Positions 10,011-20,600 of a stretch of DNA of 54,411 nucleotides are shown one piece after another. How positions within the stretch are numbered: the stretch's first letter is position 1; each line of letters begins with the position of its first letter. The position numbers and the translations under genes were made by a program. The stretch is from Gammaproteobacteria bacterium. Lineage in GTDB: Bacteria; Pseudomonadota; Gammaproteobacteria; Steroidobacterales; Steroidobacteraceae. Below the pieces are notes generated by a model, which was not told the DNA's origin, searched no databases, and was given only the letters and a program-made list of their open reading frames with translations. Location: assembly GCA_028870275.1 (NCBI GenBank), contig JAGWPY010000175.1:1-54411 (forward strand). The letters run 5' to 3'.

Positions 10011-11660
10011 ATGCGTCATCCGTACCGAATCGGCGCGGTCCTGATCGCGATGCTGGCCGCGCTCGCCGGCCGGCCATCGCACGCGGCCGCCGCTCCGGCA
10101 CGACCGAAGTCCGCTTCCCAGCCCGCTGCGGCGGACGCGCATTTCGACATCTGGGAATTCCGCGTCCTCGGCAACCACGTTCTGCCGATCCGCGCGGTCG
10201 AGTCGGCGGTCTACCCATTCCTCGGGCCCGACCGCTCGATCGCCACGGTCAAACAGGCGGCGACGGCGCTCGAAAAAGCCTACAAAGACGCCGGATTCGG
10301 CGCGGTCTACGTCGACATTCCGGTTCAAACCGTGCGGGCGGGCGTGGTGCGCCTGCGCGTGACCGAAGGGCGGATCGATCGGGTTCACGTGCGCGGGGAT
10401 CGCTATTTCTCCGACCGTCAAATCCGCGCCGCGCTGCCCGCAGTCCAGGCCGGGCAAACCCTCGCGCTGCCCGCGCTCCAGCAGCAGCTGCAGGCGTTGA
10501 ACGGTCGCACGGCGGACCGCGTGGTCACGCCGATTCTGAAGTCCGGCCGCGTGCCGGGAACGCTCGACGTCGATCTCGCGGTCAAGGATCACCTGCCGCT
10601 GCACGGATCCCTGCAATACGACGATCGGCACACGGCCGACACGACCCCGAACCGCGCCACCGCCACGCTGAGCTATGACAACCTCTGGCAGCGGCAGGAC
10701 AGTCTGTCCCTGGAATTCCAGACGGCGCCGGCCAAGACCAGCGACGCCAAGGTCCTGGTGGCCACCTATCTCGCCCATCTGGGCGCATCCTCGGGATTGG
10801 CCGCGTTCTCGTACATCCGTACCACCAGCGACGTCGTCGCCCTCGGCACGCTCGGCGTGCTCGGCAAGGGCTCCATTTTCGGCGCCCATTACATCCGACC
10901 GCTCACCGCGACCACCACCGGCGCGGCCACCCTCAACCTGGGCGCCGACTACAAGGACGTCTTGACCTCGGTGCTGCCGGCGGCGAGCTCACCGAACGGT
11001 TCCGGCGCGCAGACCGGGCCGACCGCCGTCACCGCGACCGTGCACTACGTCAACTGGTCAGCGGCGTTCTCGGCTTCGAGGCAGTCATCGCATTACCGTT
11101 TCGGCTTCACGAGCAGCGCCAATTTCGGCTTGCGCGGTCGATTGAACAGTGTCGATGCGTTCGCAAACTCCCGTTACAACGCGCGCGCGAATTACTTCGA
11201 TCTGCGCATCGGCCTCGATGTGCAGCGCGATCTGCCCTGGGGTTTCGCCCTTGCATCACGTCTGACCAGCCAATGGGCCGATGCGCCGCTCGTGAACAAC
11301 GAGCAGTTCGCGCTCGGCGGCGTCGACACGGTCCGAGGCTACCTGGAAGCGGAAACGCTCGGCGACAGCGGTGCCGCGGGCAGCCTCGAACTACACGGCC
11401 CGGCGCTCGGCCCGCGCCTCGGCTCCTTTCTCGCGCCGCTCTACGCCTACGGCTTCCTCGACGCCGGCGTCGCGACGCTGATCGATCCTTTGCCCGGTCA
11501 GTCACGAAACCTGTCGCTGTGGAGTGACGGCGCCGGCGTGCGCCTCGATCAGATGCACGGTTTCTCAGGCGATCTCGACTACGCCATGACACAGCGTGAC
11601 GGCGTGCGTACCCGACGTCACGTGGGGCACATCGATTTCTCGGTCCGCTATGCGTTCTAG
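10011..11660 (+). CDS. TpsB transporter (ShlB/FhaC/HecB family)
   Basis: 549-residue outer-membrane translocator for the large TpsA encoded directly downstream. A signal peptide (MRHPYRIGAVLIAMLAAL..HAAA) is followed by a POTRA-like domain (FDIWEFRVLGNHVLPIRAVESAV...GAVYVDIPVQ...GVVRLRVTEGRI) and a second one around FSDRQIRAALP. A barrel of about 370 residues contains the FhaC/ShlB signature region (QFALGGVDTVRGYLEAETLGDSG) and ends with SVRYAF, an aromatic C-terminus typical of barrels. ATG 10011 is chosen because upstream in-frame starts would place the terminator at 9939-9974 inside the gene. The stop is 16 bp before tpsA. Confidence 0.93.
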   Translation: MRHPYRIGAVLIAMLAALAGRPSHAAAAPARPKSASQPAAADAHFDIWEFRVLGNHVLPIRAVESAVYPFLGPDRSIATVKQAATALEKAYKDAGFGAVYVDIPVQTVRAGVVRLRVTEGRIDRVHVRGDRYFSDRQIRAALPAVQAGQTLALPALQQQLQALNGRTADRVVTPILKSGRVPGTLDVDLAVKDHLPLHGSLQYDDRHTADTTPNRATATLSYDNLWQRQDSLSLEFQTAPAKTSDAKVLVATYLAHLGASSGLAAFSYIRTTSDVVALGTLGVLGKGSIFGAHYIRPLTATTTGAATLNLGADYKDVLTSVLPAASSPNGSGAQTGPTAVTATVHYVNWSAAFSASRQSSHYRFGFTSSANFGLRGRLNSVDAFANSRYNARANYFDLRIGLDVQRDLPWGFALASRLTSQWADAPLVNNEQFALGGVDTVRGYLEAETLGDSGAAGSLELHGPALGPRLGSFLAPLYAYGFLDAGVATLIDPLPGQSRNLSLWSDGAGVRLDQMHGFSGDLDYAMTQRDGVRTRRHVGHIDFSVRYAF

Positions 11661-11676
11661 AAGGGAAGGACAACCC

Positions 11677-14600
11677 ATGCGCGAGACCATCAAATGGGCC
11701 GTCACGCTCAGCCTCACCGCGCCCGCCCTGGGTTCGCTCTCCGGTGCACTGGCCGCGCCGACGCTGCCCGTGCCCTGCGCGGGTGGCGCCTGTGGAGTCA
11801 GCGCCTTCGTGACCGCAGGCCAGGCGACCGCGGTCCAATCCGGTTCGACGCTCACGGTCACGCAGCAGAGCACGAACGCGACGCTCAACTGGCAGAGCTT
11901 CAACATCGCGAGCGGAGGCACGGTGCAGTTCGTGCAACCGAGCACGACCGCGGTCGCGCTGAACCGGATCTATCAGGCCGACCCCAGCCAGATCTTCGGC
12001 ACGCTCACCGCCAATGGCCGGGTGTTCCTGATCAACCAGAATGGCATCGTGTTCGGCGCCGGCGCACAGGTGAACGTCGGCGGTCTACTCGCCTCGAGCC
12101 TCGACATCAATCCGACCGCCGTGTCGAACGGCCTCACCGCGCCGGGCGATTTCAACCAGCCTGCGCTGCAGGCGTTCGCGAACGGCCTCGCGAGCGGCGA
12201 CATCACGATCGGCAAGGGCGCCACCATCACCACCGCCGCGGGCGGTCAGGTGCTGGTATTTGCCCCGAATGTGACCAATCAAGGGTCGGTCTCGACCCCC
12301 GGGGGACAGACGGTGCTCGCCGCCGGTCAGTCGATCTACCTGGCGAGCAGCAGCGACCCAAATCTGCGCGGCCTGCTGGTCGAGGTCGGTGCGAACGGCG
12401 GTACCGTGACCAATGGCCTCGCCGCCAATTCTTCGGCGACATCGGCCGACCAACTGGTCGGGCAGATCTCGGCCACCGACGGCAACGTCACGCTCGCCGG
12501 TCTTGCGGTCAATCAATTGGGCCGCGTTTCGGCGACCACGAGCATCAACGAGAACGGTTCGATCCGCCTGCAGGCAGGCGACGGCGGTACGGTGCAGGGA
12601 TCGCAGACCATCGGCGGACTGACCACCGCGGTCGACGGCGGCCACGGCACCTTGACCCTGGGGACGGCCAGTTCGACCAGCGTAACCCTCGACACCAGCG
12701 ATCCGTCCACGACCATCGATGCGAACCCGCAACCGAAGTCCGCCGTTTCGCTGAGTGGCAAGACGATCCAGATCGACAGCGGCGCGCTGGTCCGCGCGAC
12801 CAGCGGCAACGTCCAGATCACCGCCCAGACCCAGGCCAACGAGGGCCTCGCGCCCTCGCAGGCCGACGGCAGCCGCATTTACATCGCGCCCGGCGCCACG
12901 ATCGACGTGTCGGGTGCGAGCACGACATTGCCGGTCTCGATCAACGTGATCCCGGTCCAGTTGCGCGGCAGCGAACTCGCGAACAGTCCCCTGCAGCAGA
13001 ACGGCCCTTTGCGGGGCCAGACCGTCTACGTCGACATCCGTCAGCACGGCACACGCCCCGACGGTTCCACCTGGATCGGTACACCGTTCGCGGACGTGAG
13101 CGGCGAGATCGCCGCGATCGGCCACAACGTCGTCGAGCGCAATCTCGCCGGCGGCACCATCAGCCTGAATTCACACGGCGATGCCCTGGTCGCGCCAGGC
13201 GCCACGCTCGACCTCGCGGGTGGTGTCATCACCTACACCGGCGGCGAAATCAACACGAGCAAACTGCTGCTCGCGAACGGACGGGTCGTCGACATCGGTG
13301 CGGCCGATCCGAATGCGCAATACGTCGGTCTCGCCAACTCGACCACCGCAAACGACCCGAAATGGGGTACCTCGACGACCAGCAACCTCGCCGGCGGCAA
13401 CTACGTTCCGGGTTACCTCGACGGACAGGATGCCGGCAGCCTGCAGATCGTCGCACCGACTTTCGTGCTCGATGGCAACGTTCAAGCGGCGGCGGTCAGC
13501 GGCCTGTATCAGCGACTGCCGAGTCAAGCCCTGCCCTCGCCAGCCGCGTCGGTCGCGTTTCGGCCCTATGACCAGATCCCGCTCGCAGCCAGTCTCACCA
13601 TCGGCACCGCGGGCAACGATTTCATCACCGGCAACGTGTCGATCGCGCCCAACCTCGTGTTGCCGACGCTGCTCAACGCGGCCGGCGGCCCTTTCGATCC
13701 CGCCGTGGATCCGCTGCCCGCGAGCGTCACCGGGTCGATCCTGCGGCCCGCGCTGCTCGGCGGACCCGACGGCTTTGGACACGTGACCATCTACTCCAAC
13801 GGTCAGTTCGTCGAACCAAACGGCGCACAGCTCAATCTGCCCGCCGGCGGTTCATTCTCGGTGAATGCGAACGTGATCAACCTCGAGGGTTCGATCTTCG
13901 CGCCGGGCGGTTCGATCTCCGCGGTCGCGCAAGCCACCGCGATCAGCACCTCCGCCTCGGATATTGCGTTGACCCTCGGACCGCAGTCCTCGCTGTCCAC
14001 CGCGGGCACCTGGGTCAACGACAATCCGCTGCTCTATCCCAACGGCAACGCCGCGCCGATCGTCGTGAACGGCGGCAGCGTCACTCTCGAGGCTCTCGCC
14101 GGCAGTTTCTCGAGTCCGGCGACGCTCGATCTCGTCTCCGGCAGCCGCATCGACGTCAGTGGTGGCGCGCAGTTGTCTGCCACCGGGCAGTTGAACGCGG
14201 GTTCCGGCGGGCAGATCACTCTCGTCGCCGCCAATTCGCCTTCGGCCGGCATTCTGGCCGGAGCGCCCTCGACGCTCGATCTCGGCGCGAGTCTCGATGC
14301 CTTCGGGCTGTATCACGGCGGCAGCCTGTCGCTCACGGCGAGCGGCGTGTGCATCGCAAGCGCCGATTGCAGCGGCGGCCAATCGACGCAGCTGTGGCTC
14401 AACCCCGATTTCTTCGCCAACGGCGGCTTCGCGAGCTATGCGATCACGGCGGCGCAGGGCGCCATGACGGTGCTGCCCGGTACCGTGATCCGCCTGCAGC
14501 AGCAGAATCTGCAGCTCGCCAGCGGCTATCAGCGGATCGGCGATCTCGCCTCGCTCGCACCGATCTCGACGCCGACCACCCTGATCGACCGATTGCGCGC

Positions 14601-17600
14601 GCCGGTCTCGCTGACGCTCGCGCAGAATTATCCGGCGAACAATGCCGGCGTCACCAACACACTCGAGACGGCCGCTCTGACCGATTCCCTGACGATCGGT
14701 GCGGGCGCGCAGATCCTCGCCGATCCAGGCGCGAACCTGTCGCTCGTCTCCAACGTGCGAATGGTCGTGGACGGCACCTTGAGTGCGCCGGGCGGCGACA
14801 TCGCGCTCTCGCTGCTCGCGAACCAGGAACAGTCCGCCTACGATCCCACGCAGGCGATCTGGATCGGCGCCGAGGGCGTGCTCGACGCCGCGGGTACGAC
14901 GCAGCTCTACGTGAACTCCGCCGGGCAGAGGACCGGAACCGTGTTCGCCGGCGGCAACGTATCGCTCGATGCGGCGCGCGGCTATGTCGAGATCCTGCCG
15001 GGCAGCGTGATCGACGTCGCCGGAACGTCGGGCACGATCGACGTCGCCGGCGTCGGTGCCGGAGTGGCGCACTCCGAAGTGGTCGGTTCCGCCGGCGGGA
15101 CCGTCTCGATCACCGCCGCCGAGGGCGCTTCTCTCGGCGGCACGTTCGAGGCGGCCGCGGGCCGCTCCGGTGCCGGCGTGCCGCAGCCGGCGGGAGGCAG
15201 CTTCAGCCTGACGCTGAACGGCTCCGGTCGCAACGACTACAACCTTGCCAACGGCTTCGCCTCGAGCTTTCCGCAGGGGCCGCGACAGATCGACGTGGCC
15301 GCGACGCAGACGCCCCTGGTGATCGGTCCCGGCAGCGCCGTGCCCATCCAGTTCGCCGGCCACGCCTACGTGTCCGCCAACGCGCTGCAAACCGCGGGAT
15401 TTGACTCGATTGCGCTCAAGGCCGCACCGCTGGTGACGAGCACGAGCATCGTTCCCGGCCAAATCGACTTCACGGGCGACGTGACTCTCGCCGCCGGACG
15501 ATTGATCACCCTCGATGCCGCCAGCTTCCGCGTGGATCCGGGCGTCAGCGCGAACGTGATCGCGCCTTACGTCGAATTCGGCAATTCCGACCAGCTACAG
15601 CTCGCCAATTACCTTCCGGCCCTCCAGGCCTCGCTTGCTTCGCAAGGCCCGGCGAGCGGCGCCTTGGACGTGTCGGGTCAGTTCGTCGAGTTGTACGGCA
15701 GTTCGGTGTTGAGCGGCATCGGTAACGCCACGTTTGCCTCGAGCGGCGATCTTCGCGTGCTCGGTCTGCAGGATCTGGCGACGCTCACGGTCGCGCCGAA
15801 TTCGGTGTTTGGCGGTCTCTATATGTCGGGTGATCTGTCGTTGCGCGGCGAGCAGATCTATCCAAGCACGCTTTCGCAATTCGTATTCTCGGCGGATCCG
15901 GCCAGTCTTGGCTCACCGACCGCAGGTTCGATTCACGTGAACGGCGCGGCCTCCGGCAACAACGCGCTGCTGTCGGCGGGTGGCGCGCTCACTCTGAGCG
16001 CCGGCACGGTCGTGCAGGATGGCGTGCTGAGAGCCCCTTTTGGCTCGATCACGATCGATGCGCAGACGCTATCTCTGGGCGCGGGCAGTCTCACCTCGAC
16101 GTCGGCCGATGGTCTCACCGTGCCATTCGGCACGACTCAGGGTGGGCTCGACTGGGTCTATCCGCTCGCCAACAATCTCAACCTGGTCTATGGCACGGAC
16201 GGTATCGCGCCTCCGTCGCAACGAATCGTCCTGCAAGGCACCAACGTCGACGTCGCGCCGGGCGCGGTCGTCGACGTGAGCGGTGGCGGAGACCTGCAGG
16301 CCTATGAGTGGATCCCCGGCGTCGGTGGCACGAATGACGTGCTCTCCAACACCTACCGGCCGAACCAGTACGCGATCCTGCCGGGTCTTGCGGCGAACGT
16401 TGCGCCATACGATCCGTCATTTTCGACCGGATCCTCGCTGCAAGTCGGCGACGCGGTCTACCTGTCGGCCGCGCCGGGACTCGCCGCGGGGACCTACCAG
16501 CTCCTGCCGGCGCGATACGCCCTGTTGCCGGGTGCGTTCCTGGTTACGGCCGTGCCTGGGTACCAGGACATCCAGCCCGGACAGTCCGTCAGCGTATTGG
16601 GAGGCGGTACCATCGTCTCCGGCTACCAAACCGTGGCCGGCACTGCCTTCGGCAGCGCGCGGACCAGCGGCTTCGAGATCCAGCCGGCCGCGCTCGTGCT
16701 GCAGCAGGCCGAGTACACCACCACGGGCGCGAACCAGTTCTTCGCGAGCCAGGCGAGTGCCGCCAACCTCGGCGCACCGTCCTTGCCGGTGGACAGCGGC
16801 CTGCTCGCGCTCGCCGCCACGCAAACGCTCGGCCTCGGCGGCACCTTGCTCACGACGCCCGGGACCGGCGGAACCGGAGCCGAAGTCGACATCGCCAGCG
16901 CAAACATTCTGGTGAGCGACGGCACGAGCGCCAACGCCGCCCCTGGTACGATCGTGCTCTCGAGCGCGAGTCTCGCTGCACTCAATGCCCAGACCCTACT
17001 GCTCGGCGGGCAACGCGACGGCGGGACGATCACCACCACGGCGCAGATCGTCGAAATCGGCTCGGGTGTGACCCTTTCGGTCCCCGAGGTGCAGCTCACG
17101 GCACGGCAGCAGGTCAGCGTCGATTCGGGGGCGTCCCTGGCGCCGAGTGGTACCGCCGCCTCGGCTCGATCGCTGACCCTCGACGGGTCGGGCGCGTTCC
17201 TCGACGTGAGCTCCGGCGCGATGAATCCCGTGTCGAGTGCGATCGATCCGTCCGCCGGCGGAGTGCTCTCGCTCGCCTCCGGCTCGCGCGTAGGATCCGC
17301 CGGTGGCGCCATCACGATCGATGCCACGCAGAATGCGATTCTGGCCGGCGACCTGTCGATTGCCGGTGGCGATCTCGCCTTGCGGGTGCCGACCGTGGCG
17401 CTCGGCACTCCGACCAGCGGATTCGGCGGCACCGTGCTCGGTGCGAACGTGCTCGGCACCGAGGGTCTGCGCAACCTGACCATCACCAGCAGCGGTGGCA
17501 TCGATTTCTTCGGTGCATTGAATGCGACCGCTCAGAACGTCACGCTCGATTCGGCATCGCTGAACGGCTTCGGGGCGAGCGGCGACACGTTCTCGCTCAA

Positions 17601-20600
17601 CGCAGTCGACTCGATCACCTTGCAGAACTCGGCCGGCCCGGGTACCGGGGTCGATGCAACCGGCACGGGCACGCTGCAGCTTTCCGCAGCGAATCTCCTC
17701 TTCGGCGGCGGATCCCTCGTGACCGCGGGATTCTCGAACGTGATGATGAGCGCGGCGCAGCAGCTCACGGCGACCGCGGACGCGAGTCTCCAGGTCGGCG
17801 GCGGGGCCAATCTCACGGCGAGCGCCGCGCGGATCACCACCGGCGCAAACGTGAATTTCTCACTGGCGGCCGACGGGCAGTTGCGCCTCGGCGCGCCGTC
17901 CCAGTCGACCTCGCTCGCGGCCGTCACCGATCTCGGCGGCACACTGTCGATTCGCGCCTCGAACGTGGAGATCGGCACAACGATCGATCTGCCTTCCGGC
18001 AGCCTCAGTGTGTCGGCGACCGGAACTGGCAACGCCGGTAACGTCCTGCTCGATCCGACGGCGGTGATTTCCGTCGCCGGACTGACGCGCGACTACTCTG
18101 GGACGACGGTCGCGAGTCCAGGCGGCACCGTGACGCTCACGGCCGCCGCTAACGTCGATGCCGCGGCGGGCAGCTCGATCGACGTGAGCGCGGGCAGCGG
18201 AGGCGCCGGCGGGTCGCTCGCCATCGACGCCTCGGCGGGCAAGGTCACGCTCGCCGGTACGCTCGCCGGTGCAGGATCGAGCGGCGCCGGCGCATCCTTC
18301 CAGGTCGACGCGCAGAACTTCGGCGACTTTGCGAGCCTCGACCAGATCCTGAATTCCGCCGGGTTCGGCGGTACGCGCTCGTTCCATTTACGCGGCCCTG
18401 GCGATCTGGTGGTGGGCGCTGGAGACACGCTTGCCGCGCAGAATGTCTCGCTGATCGCCGACCAGGGCGCGATCCGCGTCGACGGCTCAATCGATGCGTC
18501 GGGCACGAGCGGCGGTCAAGTCCTGCTCGCGGCACGCGATGCGATCGCGATCAACGGTGCAATCGACGCGCAGGCGACGAAGGCCGGCGGATCCGGCGGC
18601 AATGTCGCGATCGAGACCTCGAACGGTGGAATCGAGTTCGGGCCGACCGCGAGCATCGCCGTTGGGGGCGGCGGGCCGGCCATCGACGGCAGCGGCGCCG
18701 GAGGCGACGGTACGGTCCTGTTCCGTGTGCCGCGCGGTGTGGTCGCCTCGGCCCTCGGCGGCAACGGCGGCGTCGCGCTCGACGGCACGGTCACTGGCAG
18801 CGCGCGCACCACCCTCGAGGCGTTCGCGGCCTACCAGAACAGCAGCGGGTCGATCAGCACGACCGATCAGGCGGTGATGAATGCCGACGCAGTGGCGTTC
18901 ATGAACGGCGTCACCCCCGCCGGACTCGCCAACCTCGGCGCGGCCGCCGGCGCGTCCAGCTTCGTACTCGCACCGGGCGTCGAAATTGACGCGACCACGG
19001 CCTCGAACGGTACGGGCACGCTCGCCTTGAATTCGGCCTGGAATCTGTACGGCTGGCGTTACGGCGCCAATGCCGTCCCCGGTATCCTGACCCTGCGCGC
19101 CCAGAACGGCGTCACGTTCAACGCGAGTCTGTCCGACGGTTTCACGGCGACCAGTGGTACCGGAGCTTTCACGCTGCCCACCCAGGCGGGTGACTCCTGG
19201 TCCTATCGAATCGTCGCCGGCGCCGATTTCGGTTCGGCCGATCCGCTCGCCGTCGGCGCCGGGACGCCGGCCGACGTGACCATCGCGCCCTGCACGGGTG
19301 CCTGTTCCCTCAGCACGGGTCGCGGCGGTGCTTCGGCCTATGCGCCGATCATGGTGCGCACCGGCAACGGCTTCATCGATGTCGCGGCATCCGGGAATTT
19401 CGTGCTCGGCAGTCAGGCGTCGATCCTTTACACCGCGGGCGTCGCCGGGCCCGGCATCCCTCTTACCGGGCGCACCAATTCGCTGGGTGGTCTCGCCTAT
19501 CCGAGCCATGGCGGCGACGTGAGCATCGACGTCGGTGGCAACGTCGTTGGAGCGGCGACCGATCAGTTCGTGAACGCATGGCTCTGGCGGCTCGCGCCGA
19601 TCGGCAGCGGCGGCAGCAACGATCCGGCAACCGCCTGGACGGTGAATTTCGCCAGCTTCCAGCAGGGCGTCGGCGCGCTCGGCGGCGGCGACGTGACGGT
19701 GCGCGCATCGGGCGATGTCCGCGACCTGTCGGTGTCGATTCCCTCGATCGGTGTGCAGGTCGGCGGTACCAACGCCGTCACCAGCGTCGTCGATCAGACG
19801 GGCGGCGGCCGGCTCGTCGTGACCGCCGGCGGATCCATCCTCGGAGGCAGCTTCTACGCCGGGCTCGGTAGCATCTCGCTCGACGCCGGCAACGACGTCG
19901 GCGCTGCACCCGGCGGCGGAAATGCCCCGTTGGTCGGTCTCGGCAATGCGTCCCTGAGCGTGACCGCGCGCGATTCGGTGGCGATCGCCGACGTGCTCAA
20001 TCCGACCCTGCTCAATCTCGGCGCCTATCAGTCGCCGGCGGTCCCGACCAGCTTCTTCTCGACCTACGGGGCTGATTCGTCGGTCGACCTGACCGCGATC
20101 GGCGGCACGGTCGCGCTGAATTCGAACGGCTATGCGGGCGCCGAATTCGCCCAGATCCACGACTCCTTCCTCGGCGGCAACGTGCTCGATGCCGCCGGCA
20201 ACGCCGCGGTGCTCGCGTTGATGCCGCCCGTGCTCGATGCGTATGCGTTGAGCGGCACGATCCAGGTCGGTCGACAGATCCTGCTCGCACCTTCACCGGG
20301 CGGCGATCTGCGGCTGTTCGCCGATCAGAACATCGACTTCCAGGTTTATCAGGGCAATTCTCCGCAGATTCTGCTCTCCGACGCATCGCCGGCGCTGCTG
20401 CCCTCGCTCGCGTCGCCGCAGCCGACGCTCACCGACTATCAGAGCCTCGTGCAGGCGCTGGCGACTCCGCTCACGATCCAACATGCGCCGATACCGATCT
20501 ATGCGGCGGCGGATGCCGCAGGCACGCTGCAGCCCGCGCAAGTGGTCGCGCGCACCGGCAGCATCGAGTTCCCGGCCAACTCCCCGACCGGATCCGGTAT

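Noticed and set aside
8246-10012. 588-codon open frame on the minus strand
   Set aside because: Antisense to the PstS-like gene, with a shadow-type composition and no recognisable domain.
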